Assembly: GCA_016219355.1 (NCBI GenBank)
Contig: JACRNF010000077.1
Coordinates: 1 to 32,431 of the forward strand
Length of the DNA: 32,431 bases
Direction of reading: 5' to 3'
Source: Chlamydiota bacterium
GTDB lineage: Bacteria; Chlamydiota; Chlamydiia; Chlamydiales; SM23-39
The notes beneath the pieces were generated by a model. The model was not told the origin of the DNA, searched no databases, and saw nothing but the letters and a program-made list of their open reading frames with translations. The position numbers and the translations under genes were made by a program. This document shows, one piece after another, positions 16,033 to 24,934 of the stretch. Every line of letters starts with the position of its first letter. Position 1 is the stretch's first letter.

Positions 16033-17527
16033 ATGAGCATACCCCTTCCCGAATACCACAAATATGAAGATTTTCAAATCAGGACTAAAAAGCTTCATGA
16101 AATCCACGACCTTGGCCTTGATCCTTATCCTCATAAATTTTCCATTACAAACTCCCTCGGTAAAGATAGCTGGAAGGCTAATGTTATTTAGACCGATGGG
16201 CAAAAATATTTTTGGCCAGCTCCAAGATGAAACCGGCCGAATCCAAATCATGTGCACAAGAGACATTACTGCAGTTGAAGGTTATGATCCTAAAAAATCA
16301 ACCGAAGAGCTTACTCCTTTTAAATTTATCGAAAAAAAACTTGATTTAGGAGACATAATTGGAGTTGAAGGAAATCTTTTTTATACACAAAAAGGTGAAT
16401 TAACTATTTTGGTCAAACAATTAACCCTTCTTTGCAAAACCCTCCTCCCTCTTCCTGAAAAGCATAGCGGCATTACCGACAAAGGGGTCCTGTATCGCAA
16501 AAGATGGCTGGATTTGATCATTCATAAAGAAAGCGTCGATAGGTTTAAAGCAAGGTCAAAGATTATAAAAATTATCCGAAATTATTTAGATGAGGCCGGT
16601 TTTTTAGAAGTAGAAACCAATGTTTTACAAAACGTCTATGGAGGCGCCCAAGCAAAACCTTTTATCTCCCATATGAACGCCCTTCATCAAGACATGTTTA
16701 TGAGGATTTCATTGGAGATACCACTAAAAAAACTCATTGTTGGAGGCCTTTTAAAAGTATATGAAATGGGCAAAGCATTTAGAAATGAAGGGATAGATCA
16801 TTCCCACAATCCTGAATTTACCGAACTTGAAGCCTACGCTGCTTATTGGGATTATAATGATATGATGGTTTTTATAGAAAAGCTCTTTGAGTCCATTGCA
16901 TTAAAAATGCATGGATCTACCAAGGTTAAAATTGCAGATCAGGAAATTGATTTTAAAGCTCCTTGGAAAAGAATTTCTATGAAAGATAGTTTGAAAATTT
17001 ACGCTAACATCGATGTTGATAATTTAACACCAGAGCAAATGAAACAACAACTTATAACAGAAAAGCATTTTGATCCCAAAACTTTAAAGGATGCAAAAAA
17101 AGGAGAGCTTATTGCCGAGCTTTTTGCACAATATGTTGAAGAAAAATTAATCCAGCCTCATCATATTATTGATCATCCGATAGAGACAACCCCTTTATGT
17201 AAGCTGCATAGAAATCCCAAAGAAAAAAGCGAGCGTTTAGTAGAACGGTTTGAGAGTTTTGTTATGGCATCAGAAATGTGCAATGCTTATTCCGAGCTAA
17301 ATGATCCCGAGCTTCAAAGAGAGCTTTTAGTAGAGCAGGCTCTAAAAAAACAAAAAGGAGATGAAGAAGCTTCTCCTTTAGATGAAGAGTTTATTGAAGC
17401 TATCTGTCAAGGGCTTCCTCCAACATCCGGTTTTGGCATTGGGATTGATCGATTGGTGATGTTATTTACCGACACCACAGCGATTAAAGACGTGCTTTAT
17501 TTCCCCCTTATGAAACCGGAAGAATAG
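16033..17527 (+). CDS. lysS: Lysyl-tRNA synthetase (class II), reading frame disrupted near the N-terminus
   Basis: LysRS charges tRNA-Lys. The start at 16033 (MSIPLPEYHKYEDFQIRTKK) with AAAGGA upstream encodes the usual N-terminal helix through GLDPYPHKF, but that frame stops at 16189-16191. From about 16151 the protein continues in the frame one base further on: TPSVKIAGRLMLFRPMGK, the OB-fold anticodon-binding domain. Class II motif 1, motif 2 (FRNEGIDHSHNPEFTELE) and motif 3 (GFGIGIDRLVMLF) follow, intact to 17527. Only about ten codons separate PHKF from the OB fold, against nearly thirty in the LysRS sequences I recall, so some 20 codons plus a frame-altering number of bases seem lost. 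A main-frame ATG at 16064 would give an unrelated hydrophobic N-terminus. It may be a sequencing error, a real deletion or a tolerated truncation. Confidence 0.85.
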
Positions 17528-17692
17528 CCGTTATCAACTAATTATTTTATAGTGTTTTAGCTAACCCCTTGCCTTTCTTATACTAATTTATTAAGAATCA
17601 AAGACTTAAGCTTTTTTTAACCCTTGAACAGTGCCAACCTCATCGATATTGCATTTATACTTAAAATTAATTAATTATGGTTAATATTTTAA

Positions 17693-17722
17693 TTGTCATT
17701 TAATTAATAAATTTGATATAAT
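17693..17722 (+). promoter_or_regulatory. Promoter of the proline-rich protein gene
   Basis: TTGTCA (17693-17698) and a perfect TATAAT (17717-17722) are 18 bases apart in an AT-rich gap. The leader contains TGAGGT about 12 bases before the ATG at 17755, which is a rather long spacing. Confidence 0.6.
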
Positions 17723-17754
17723 AAAACAACAACCAAATGAGGTAATTATATATT

Positions 17755-18492
17755 ATGGCAGGACGCGCGTCATTATCATTTTTGTTTCAACCTATCAAAG
17801 CAGATAGGACCCCAACTCCGGAAACACGGACCCTTCCGATTCCAAAAACACGAACCCCATCTGCTCCGGCTCTTGAACCCGGAAGAGTAACAAGTCCAAT
17901 TATGATTCCCGGAGGATCCAGATCACTACATTCTGCTCCTGTGCCACGCTTTCTTTTGCCTTTTGATAGGTCTGAACAACAACTTGACGAACCATTTATA
18001 AAAGAATTCGTCGATATCAATCCACTCCTTGGACGATTAAATTCGATTTGGAATACATACAAAAATGATCCGACAAAACTCACTTTAGAGCTAAAAAAAA
18101 TCCTCTTTGATCTTATAAATGAACCTCTAGAAAAAAAAGAAGCTCTTGATATATTCCCAGAAGAAGAAGAGAAAAAATCACTTCCTGTCTATTCTGCAGA
18201 GAGGTCTATCTCTGAATTCATCAGTTTTTTAAAAATCAGAAGAGTAAAGATAAATCGTCGTGAACTATCAGAGATGAGCTCAGACATTTTTTTCTTAAGA
18301 ACAATTTTATCCAGCAACAAAACGCTTGATGAAATATTAACAGAGCTATCGCCTCGAGCAGTTGGTTTAGAGCAAGAAAACATACCCCAAGAATTGCTTG
18401 ATCAATTTTACAAAGTTTTAAATGATAGATTTCCCCATCAAGCCTTAAAAATTTCTGCTTTTGCAAGCAATCCACTCGATTTTCATAGTTGA
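17755..18492 (+). CDS. Uncharacterised protein with proline/threonine-rich N-terminus
   Basis: The 245-residue protein has a low-complexity N-terminal 70 residues with repeated T-x-T-P/R-P units (TPTPETRTLPIPKTRTPSAP) followed by a helical, charged region (about 80-240) that includes an acidic patch (FPEEEEKKS). There is no Sec signal peptide, membrane segment or cysteine pair. I recognise no family. The codon composition at the 5' end is richer in G and C than in the neighbours. An unstructured polar N-terminus and its own promoter between conserved housekeeping genes would suit a type III-secreted effector, but this is inference. It converges on cysS, 48 bases away. Confidence 0.72.
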   Translation: MAGRASLSFLFQPIKADRTPTPETRTLPIPKTRTPSAPALEPGRVTSPIMIPGGSRSLHSAPVPRFLLPFDRSEQQLDEPFIKEFVDINPLLGRLNSIWNTYKNDPTKLTLELKKILFDLINEPLEKKEALDIFPEEEEKKSLPVYSAERSISEFISFLKIRRVKINRRELSEMSSDIFFLRTILSSNKTLDEILTELSPRAVGLEQENIPQELLDQFYKVLNDRFPHQALKISAFASNPLDFHS

Positions 18493-18540
18493 TCCATTCA
18501 TTTGGCTGAAAAATTAGATTAGAAAAAAGCAATCTCTAAC

Positions 18541-19956
18541 CTATTTTTTCTTAACTCTCGCCCCTTGCGGGGTATCTTCAATAATATAGCCTAAAGATTC
18601 GATATATTGTCTAAGCTCATCAGCCTTTTTAAAGTTTTTTTCTTTTCGGGCAATCTGCCTTTTATCTAAAGCCTCTTGTATATTTTGAGGCACTTCTTCA
18701 TCATTAAAAGAAAGACAGCCGATAACTTTATCAAGATCAGCTAAAAACTCTAAAACTCGGATAGCATCTTTTTTAAAAATCTTTTTGTCATCGCAAAGGA
18801 CATTGATATCTCGAACAAAGTCAAATAAAGAAGCTAAGGCTGAAGAAATATTTAAATCATCGGCCAAAGCAAGCGAAAATTCATCTTTGCATCTTTGAAT
18901 AAATGGTGTTACTACACAAACCTCTTGCTCTTCTTTGATGGTTTTTAACCTATTAATAAAATCCAAAATTCTTTGAAGGGTATTTTTAGCCCCCGCTAAA
19001 CCATCAAAAGTGAAATTTAAATTGCTTTTGTAATGGGTATGCAAAAGCATGTATCTGATCTGAGGCCCTGAATATCCCTTTTTTAAAATGTCTCTTAAAG
19101 TAAAAAAATTGCCTAAGCTTTTAGACATTTTCTTGCCATCTACAATCAAGTGCTCGGAATGGGCCCAATGAAGGACAAAGCTCTTTGAGGTATAGCACTC
19201 TGATTGGGCAATTTCATTTTCATGGTGAGGAAACATATTATCGATGCCGCCGCAATGAATGTCGATTGTATGACCTAAAAGTTTTAATGACATAGCGGAA
19301 CATTCAATATGCCAGCCGGGCCTCCCTTTGCCAAAAGGACTATCCCAATAAATATCTCCGTCTCTAACAGAATCATAGCTTTTCCAAAGGACAAAATCTG
19401 ATACGCTCTCTTTATCATATTCATCGGCAATTACTCGCATGGAAGCGCCAGCTTGGAGCTCTTTTAAATTAAGTCTGGAAAGCTTGCCGTAATTAGGAAA
19501 TTTACCTATGGAAAAATATATGCTTTTATCTAAACCGACATAGGCAATTTCTTTTTTTAATAAATCTTGAATGATTTTAATCATTTCTCCAATGTATGCA
19601 GTAGCTTCTGGATAAAATTCAGCAGGTTCGATGTTTAATATTTTCAAATCTTCAAAAAAAGCTTTTTTAAAAGGATCGGTAAAGGTTTTTAAAGGAACTT
19701 TATTTTTAATCGCCCCTTTAATGGTCTTATCATCAACATCGGTTATATTCATCACCTGCATGACCTCAAAACCAAAAAATTTTAAGGTCCTTCTTAAAAG
19801 ATCTTCAAATACATAGGTCCTGAAATTGCCGATATGGGCATAATCGTAAATGGTAGGGCCGCAAGTATACATCCGAATGGTTTTGCCATCTGATGGCAAA
19901 ATCTCTTCTTTTTTTCTAGTTTGGGTATTAAAAAGCTTTAAAATATATTGTGTCAT
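18541..19956 (-). CDS. cysS: Cysteinyl-tRNA synthetase
   Basis: CysRS charges tRNA-Cys. HIGN (41-44, in YDYAHIGNFRTY) and KMSKS (276-280) form the class I active site. The zinc ligands that discriminate cysteine are present at Cys32 (TCGP), Cys219 (HIECSAMS), His244 and Glu248 (MFPHHENEIAQ). The DALR-type helical domain and a C-terminal QARKEKNFKKADELRQ-like segment complete the normal 471-residue length. I start at ATG 19956, one base after the stop of the aas fusion gene; the TTG at 19965 would add three residues. No good ribosome-binding site is visible, so translation is probably coupled to the upstream gene. Confidence 0.96.
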   Translation of the reverse strand: MTQYILKLFNTQTRKKEEILPSDGKTIRMYTCGPTIYDYAHIGNFRTYVFEDLLRRTLKFFGFEVMQVMNITDVDDKTIKGAIKNKVPLKTFTDPFKKAFFEDLKILNIEPAEFYPEATAYIGEMIKIIQDLLKKEIAYVGLDKSIYFSIGKFPNYGKLSRLNLKELQAGASMRVIADEYDKESVSDFVLWKSYDSVRDGDIYWDSPFGKGRPGWHIECSAMSLKLLGHTIDIHCGGIDNMFPHHENEIAQSECYTSKSFVLHWAHSEHLIVDGKKMSKSLGNFFTLRDILKKGYSGPQIRYMLLHTHYKSNLNFTFDGLAGAKNTLQRILDFINRLKTIKEEQEVCVVTPFIQRCKDEFSLALADDLNISSALASLFDFVRDINVLCDDKKIFKKDAIRVLEFLADLDKVIGCLSFNDEEVPQNIQEALDKRQIARKEKNFKKADELRQYIESLGYIIEDTPQGARVKKK

Positions 19957-19957
19957 A

Positions 19958-22651
19958 TCAACCAATCATGCTTTGTAAATATCTATAATCTATTTTTCCG
20001 GTCCCCATCAAGGGGATTTCTTCAATTTTTCTAATCTCGGTTATTTTTACCAGTCTGCTAAACCCCGCCTCTTTTAAAATCATATTGGCCTCTTTAACAT
20101 CTAAAGAAACCGTGGTAAAAACAATCAAAAATGGCCTATCCCCTTCTTTTTCTTTAGCAATAACCGCTAAAAGAGGGCCTGATGTCTCTTGTTTTGCCCG
20201 TCTAATAAGCTCATCTAATAAAACCTCTTCTATAGCAGCTAAAGAAACAATCTCGGCCCCCATTTTTGTGAACCTTTTAATCCTGCCCGACAAGGTCAAG
20301 AAATTTTCATCATCTAATCGTCCGAGATCACCGGTACGATACCATTTTTGGCCATTAATCTCAATAAAAGGAGATTTTTGTTCGGTAAGATATCCTTTAA
20401 AAACATTGTCTCCCCTAGCGCAAATTTCCCCCTCTTTGTTTTTTCCTAAAACTACATGGGTCTCAGGATCAATGATACATAGCTCTACCCCGGGTATCGG
20501 CTGGCCCACCCCTTTGGTAAGAAGATGGGGCCTGTTAACAGTCAAGCCCGGAGAACACTCGGTAATCCCATATCCTTCCAAAAGTTTTTTGTTTTCTCCT
20601 AATTTAGCAACCTTGTCAAAAAGATCTTTAGGTGTTTTTTCAGCTGCCGTTACAAATAATCTAATGGATTTTAGCTGTTCATTCGTAGCAACGCTAAGAA
20701 GCCCTTTTAAAAAAGAGGGAGCCGCGCAGACCATGGTTGTCTTCCATCTTGAAATGCCTTCAGCCATGGCATGACTATCAGTAGGATCGGGAAAGTAAGC
20801 AACTTTAATGCCCGAGGCCAAGGGCAATATTCCCACAATGGAAAAGCCAAAGGAATGAAAAGGGGGCAATATCCCATATATGATATCATCTTTTTTCAAA
20901 TCAACGCACTCTAAGGCTCCTCTTATATTGCTCAAGATGTTTTTATGGCTAAGAGGAACCCCTTTGGGAAGAGATTCGGTGCCGCTGGTAAACAAGACTA
21001 CGGCAATATCATCTTCATTAACTCTATCTAATTTTAAAGCTTTTAAAAGATGTTTAGAGCTGCGATAAGATTTTAAAAGAGCGCTCATTTTCTTTTTAGT
21101 GGAAACATCTTTTTTAATATCTTCCAAAAGATGGAGTTTTTTAATTACCCTGCCGAACTCTACATTTGAGAGCCTCTCTAAAAATTTCCAAGAGCTGATC
21201 ACACATTCAGTATGGGTAACTTGCAACATGCTATTTAAGTATCTTGGGCCTAAGGTCCAATTAAGCATGACTGGTATTTTATTAGCCAAAAGAGTTGCCA
21301 ATATTACCATATATGCGGCAACTGAAGCTGGCAATAAAACGCCAATGTATTTGCCCGGATAATTTTTTATTTCTTGAGATAGAGCAAGAGTAGAAAGTTT
21401 TAGCTCTTTATAAGTCATGGGCCCCAGCATATCATCAGCTACCGCAAGAGAATTTTTCATTTTATCGGCAGCTGCTAAAAAAGCTTCCTGTATGGTCTTG
21501 CCCATAGGCAAAAATGGATCTGGTCTTCCTTTTTCTTCAGGCCATTTGTATAAAACTTGCTCTTGCGGAAGTTTACTGGAGGGCTTTTTCTTCCCTTCAG
21601 CTATTTCTATAACATCTTGGACTGTTGCCATATCTTCGGGATGTATAGAACCCACTTCATACTTAACTCCTAAAAAGGTGATTAACTCTGCGGCATCTAA
21701 AGAGTCCATGCCCAAATCATGGGCAAGCTCCATGTTTAATTTGATGCTATTTTCATTTCGATTGGAAATTTTTGCGATCTCTTGAACTATCTCTTTTTCA
21801 ATTTTGGAAGAGAAAATTTCTGGAGCTTCTCTCACTTTTTTTATTTCTTTTTTTTGCACCTTTAACAGCCTTTCTTGAAAAGGGCTATAAGAAACGGTAT
21901 TTATCGGCTCTTCTTCTTTTACTCCTTCTTTTGTGGGATATTTATTATACCAGCTTTCCAAGTATTGATTGATTTCAACCCTTGATCCTTTAAATGGAAA
22001 ATCTAAAGGGGCCGGCTCGATCTCAATCAACACTTTTCTTTTCGGCATAAAAAAAATAAAACTTTTAAACAGATATTTTAAGTTCATCGCAATTGTAGCT
22101 TTTAAATCGGGCGTTTTACCAGTATAAGCCCTTGAAAAGCTGCTTCCCCAAAGGCCGGTTGTTCTAATTAAAACAACATTGACGGCCGAGCTCTCTTGTA
22201 AAATGGTTTGAACAGCAGATGCCCCTCCCAAAATTTCTTTACCAGTTTGTTTTAGCCTTCCTGATGGATATAGCAAATAATTTTGTTTTTTATGAAGGCC
22301 TTTGATGATTTCTTGTACGGTGCTTTTGGCCTTGGCAAGTTTGATTTCATTTAATGAAGTGTCTAGGTTGGGAATGGAAATGGCACCGATCCTTTTCATG
22401 AGGAAATTCACCCATCTTTGTCTATAAATATATTCAATGACAACAGGCTTTAATTGATATTTTGGCCAAAGCTGTGTTGTGATTAAAACAGGATCGATAT
22501 GGGCCGGGTGGTTGGGTAGAAATAAAATCCCGCCTCCTTTACTAAGACTTTTTTTATTTAAAAGTTCTTTCCCTTTAATGTTAACCTTATATCTTAAAGA
22601 GAGGATGATTCTGACTATATAGCAGCAAATTGTAACAAAAAGACGGTTCAT
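19958..22651 (-). CDS. aas: PlsC-type acyltransferase / acyl carrier / acyl-ACP synthetase fusion (Aas-like)
   Basis: This 897-residue protein has three domains. The acyltransferase (about 20-220) has the H-x4-D motif NHPAHID (48-53), but the usual FPEGTR block reads YPSGRL. A carrier domain follows (about 285-350), with the phosphopantetheine serine Ser317 in DLGMDSLDAAE. The adenylate-forming domain (about 380-895) has FTSGTESLPKG (554-564), YGITE (694-698), YRTGD (771-775) and the catalytic lysine in GTGKIDYR (Lys886). Together they could activate a free, probably host-derived, fatty acid, hold it on the built-in carrier and transfer it to a lysophospholipid or glycerol phosphate. From memory, Chlamydia trachomatis has the acyltransferase and synthetase as separate genes. 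AAGGAT precedes the ATG; cysS follows after one base. Confidence 0.92.
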   Translation of the reverse strand: MNRLFVTICCYIVRIILSLRYKVNIKGKELLNKKSLSKGGGILFLPNHPAHIDPVLITTQLWPKYQLKPVVIEYIYRQRWVNFLMKRIGAISIPNLDTSLNEIKLAKAKSTVQEIIKGLHKKQNYLLYPSGRLKQTGKEILGGASAVQTILQESSAVNVVLIRTTGLWGSSFSRAYTGKTPDLKATIAMNLKYLFKSFIFFMPKRKVLIEIEPAPLDFPFKGSRVEINQYLESWYNKYPTKEGVKEEEPINTVSYSPFQERLLKVQKKEIKKVREAPEIFSSKIEKEIVQEIAKISNRNENSIKLNMELAHDLGMDSLDAAELITFLGVKYEVGSIHPEDMATVQDVIEIAEGKKKPSSKLPQEQVLYKWPEEKGRPDPFLPMGKTIQEAFLAAADKMKNSLAVADDMLGPMTYKELKLSTLALSQEIKNYPGKYIGVLLPASVAAYMVILATLLANKIPVMLNWTLGPRYLNSMLQVTHTECVISSWKFLERLSNVEFGRVIKKLHLLEDIKKDVSTKKKMSALLKSYRSSKHLLKALKLDRVNEDDIAVVLFTSGTESLPKGVPLSHKNILSNIRGALECVDLKKDDIIYGILPPFHSFGFSIVGILPLASGIKVAYFPDPTDSHAMAEGISRWKTTMVCAAPSFLKGLLSVATNEQLKSIRLFVTAAEKTPKDLFDKVAKLGENKKLLEGYGITECSPGLTVNRPHLLTKGVGQPIPGVELCIIDPETHVVLGKNKEGEICARGDNVFKGYLTEQKSPFIEINGQKWYRTGDLGRLDDENFLTLSGRIKRFTKMGAEIVSLAAIEEVLLDELIRRAKQETSGPLLAVIAKEKEGDRPFLIVFTTVSLDVKEANMILKEAGFSRLVKITEIRKIEEIPLMGTGKIDYRYLQSMIG

Positions 22652-22829
22652 TGGACTATCCTTGGCATGTTCAAAAATTCATTTTAATCGAAATTTTTTT
22701 TTGAGTCAGTTTTTTTTATTAGACGAAGATTTTTAAGAAAAATTGAGTATTAGAAATATTAACTCACTTATGATTATTGAATCCTGAGGCTTGGACGAAA
22801 AAGCAAGACCTTGCCGTTAACTTTTTCCC

Positions 22830-23996
22830 TTAGGGAGATAACGCATGTTCTAATGGAACAATAATCCGATGGCTTGCCCCACATTCATAGGCAAAATCAA
22901 TAAGATTTTGACCCTCCTCGTCAGTAAGAGACAAGAAAGAAAAGCTCAGCAAACATCTAAGATTTTCCACTTGATTTGAAGCTATTGCATTCTTAATTGG
23001 AGTCCAACCTCTGCCATTTGGTAGTTTTACATTAAATAGCCCGCTATTGAGTAAAACTCTAGGAATTTCAGGATTTTTTGCTTGCATCGACCAATGAAAA
23101 ACAGTATTTCCCATTCGATCAACCACATCAGGAAGAAGTTCTTTAATTTCCAATAGACATCGAACACTTTTCACATCTTGACCAGTGGCCGCAAACATTA
23201 GAGGTGTTTGCCCACTATAATTTCCTGTATTGACAAGGACCCTAAATCTTCCATTATTAACTAAATTTTGAAGAATATCAGGATCTCCCACTTGCGCAGC
23301 ACAATGAAGAACCGTATTTCCCTTTTTATCTACTGCCATAGGATCTATTTCTGGACAACTAGCTAAATAGCTAACATTTTTTGATTTTTTGAAATATATC
23401 GCAAATAGAAGCGGTGGTTGCCCTTCATAATTTTTTTTATTAAGATCTATCCCTCTACCATTAACTAAAACTTGTAACATTGCAGAATCGTCTTCTTTCG
23501 CTGCCAAATGAAGAGCCGTATTGCCATCTTGATCAACCAAATTAGGATCTATTCCAGCATCTAATAAAGCTTGGATCGCTGATAAATTATGATTTCTAAC
23601 CGCATAATGTAAAGCGCTTCCCCCAAGAGTAACCTTATTTATATCTATGTTCGAGCCTATAGCCAATATATCTTGAATTGTCCTTGCGTCTGCAAACATT
23701 GCAGCATAATGAAACCATGTTAACCCTTCCATATCAGCATCACTTTCTGAAAAAAGAGTTATAAAACGATTGATAATTTTTAGATCCCGATTTCTTAACG
23801 CAAGACAAAGAGCCTCTTCTATTTCTTCTCTACTACAAGCTGGATAAAAATTTTCCACTAAATCTGACAAGCTATGTTCAGCAACTACCACAATCGGAGA
23901 ACGTCTAGATTCTGCACTTTTTGTTTTTACAAAGTTTATTAACTGTTCTCTGTCTAATAAAGGTGAGTCCGCCCTTATCGGGGAAAATTGAGCCAT
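22830..23996 (-). CDS. Ankyrin-repeat protein, likely host-interacting
   Basis: The 388-residue protein is built almost wholly of about eight ankyrin repeats from residue 85 onward, each with the helix-loop signature: GLTWFHYAAMFAD, GGSALHYAVRNHN, GNTALHLAAKEDD, GQPPLLFAIYFKK, GNTVLHCAAQVGD, GQTPLMFAATGQD, GNTVFHWSMQAKN and GWTPIKNAIASNQ. Ankyrin repeats bind other proteins; intracellular bacteria often export such proteins to bind host targets. There is no Sec signal or membrane segment, so a type III route is possible but unproven. I start at ATG 23996 with AAGGAT upstream; an in-frame TTG at 24020 would add eight residues and has no such site. It is divergent from the two small genes at 24370 and 24640. 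Confidence 0.9.
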   Translation of the reverse strand: MAQFSPIRADSPLLDREQLINFVKTKSAESRRSPIVVVAEHSLSDLVENFYPACSREEIEEALCLALRNRDLKIINRFITLFSESDADMEGLTWFHYAAMFADARTIQDILAIGSNIDINKVTLGGSALHYAVRNHNLSAIQALLDAGIDPNLVDQDGNTALHLAAKEDDSAMLQVLVNGRGIDLNKKNYEGQPPLLFAIYFKKSKNVSYLASCPEIDPMAVDKKGNTVLHCAAQVGDPDILQNLVNNGRFRVLVNTGNYSGQTPLMFAATGQDVKSVRCLLEIKELLPDVVDRMGNTVFHWSMQAKNPEIPRVLLNSGLFNVKLPNGRGWTPIKNAIASNQVENLRCLLSFSFLSLTDEEGQNLIDFAYECGASHRIIVPLEHALSP

Positions 23997-24020
23997 ATTT
24001 TTATCCTTTTTATTAATCAA

Positions 24021-24369
24021 ATATTTTTAATTATATTAAATTATAATTATATCAAGTTTTTTATATAAAAACAAATTATTTTACAGATTTTAATTAATAA
24101 TACTATTTTAAATATATATAATTATTATTTTAAGTGCACGGTTTTAAAAATTATTCCATCTACAGTAAAACTTCTTGGTTAAAAAGAGAAGTCAACCAAT
24201 GTAAGTTATTTACATACAACAACATGCATTATTAAAAGCGCGATCCTTATCTTTAATTCTATTTATTGCTTAAAATCATCACTAACAACAATAAAATATA
24301 TTGATTTTTAATTATAATTATTAGATAATTAAGTATAGATGATGTATTAAATCACAAGGAGGCAAAAAA
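24021..24369. other. AT-rich divergent promoter region
   Basis: This gene-free stretch lies between the ankyrin gene (minus) and the small gene at 24370 (plus). It is very AT-rich, with several runs of ATAATTATT type that are near-palindromic. A plus-strand promoter candidate lies at 24301-24329. I see no RNA gene or longer repeat in it. Confidence 0.55.
24301..24329 (+). promoter_or_regulatory. Candidate promoter of the 59-residue protein gene
   Basis: TTGATT (24301-24306) and GATAAT (24324-24329) have a 17-base spacer. The downstream leader of about 35 bases ends in the strong AAGGAGG site. Confidence 0.45.
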
Positions 24370-24549
24370 ATGATTAATTCTACCAAAAGTCAAAAAACCT
24401 CCGAATCTTTTTCAAGTCCTCTTTTAGATATTGCAAAATTGCTATCTAGAAAAAAAGGACTATTACAAGGTCGTCAAGTTTTTAAAGAAACACCCCCTTC
24501 TGAAACAACAGGTAAAACCGCCAAATTTGCACCTAAAACTTCACAGTAA
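24370..24549 (+). CDS. Tiny uncharacterised protein (59 aa)
   Basis: A near-perfect ribosome-binding site AAGGAGG (24356-24362) lies 7 bases before the ATG, and the frame runs 59 codons to TAA at 24547-24549. The protein is polar and basic (MINSTKSQKTSESFSSPLLD, then AKLLSRKKGLLQGRQ), with a serine/threonine-rich, probably disordered N-terminus and no signal peptide or membrane segment. I recognise no family. Its leader and first codons resemble those of the next gene, which also begins MIN. The strong translation signal is the main support for its being a real gene. Confidence 0.6.
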   Translation: MINSTKSQKTSESFSSPLLDIAKLLSRKKGLLQGRQVFKETPPSETTGKTAKFAPKTSQ

Positions 24550-24573
24550 GTTAAAAAAAAATTTCTAAACCCC

Positions 24574-24602
24574 TAGACATATTAAATATTTTTCTTTATA
24601 TT
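24574..24602 (+). promoter_or_regulatory. Candidate promoter of the 94-residue protein gene
   Basis: TAGACA (24574-24579) and TATATT (24597-24602) are 17 bases apart and lie 38 bases before the ATG at 24640. This would allow expression independent of the upstream tiny gene. Confidence 0.45.
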
Positions 24603-24639
24603 CAACGATAGCAAAGCCACAAAATCTAGGAGGCACAAT

Positions 24640-24924
24640 ATGATAAATCCTAATTCAGCAAATAATCCTGTTAGGGGCGTAAAACCCACAATAGCTCCGA
24701 TCTCTAAACCTCAAGAAGACCAAAAAGCGCAAGTAACTGCCACTAAAGCAAATACTTTTGCCACAAGCAACAAAAGTTACGCAAACATCATCGAAAGAAA
24801 TAAAACATATGCAAATATTGAATCTGCTCTTGTAGATACACTTCCTAAAAGACATGAGGTAAATAGAAACAGCAATGCAACAACTACTAAAGCAAAAATA
24901 CAGGTTGAAAAAATAAAAACTTAA
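24640..24924 (+). CDS. Small uncharacterised polar protein with an internal repeat (94 aa)
   Basis: AGGAGG at 24628-24633 lies 6 bases before the ATG. The protein is polar and low in hydrophobic residues (N, T, K, A and S dominate), with a short internal near-repeat KSYANI-IERN-KTYANIE at about residues 45-61. It lacks a signal peptide, membrane helices and cysteines and is probably mostly disordered. No family is recognised. It lies 90 bases after the 59-residue gene, shares the MIN start and leader style, and converges on the Nudix gene with 10 bases between. A secreted or structural role in the developmental cycle is possible but only a guess. Confidence 0.65.
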   Translation: MINPNSANNPVRGVKPTIAPISKPQEDQKAQVTATKANTFATSNKSYANIIERNKTYANIESALVDTLPKRHEVNRNSNATTTKAKIQVEKIKT

Positions 24925-24934
24925 TAACCAGTAT

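Noticed and set aside
16130-16200. Programmed +1 frameshift in lysS
   Set aside because: The overlap region has no classical shift site or stimulatory hairpin I can see, and the linker is also too short, so deletion or assembly error is simpler.
20085-20774. 229-codon open frame on the plus strand
   Set aside because: It lies entirely opposite the well-supported Aas fusion gene, has no ribosome-binding site and its translation resembles no protein; it is an antisense shadow.
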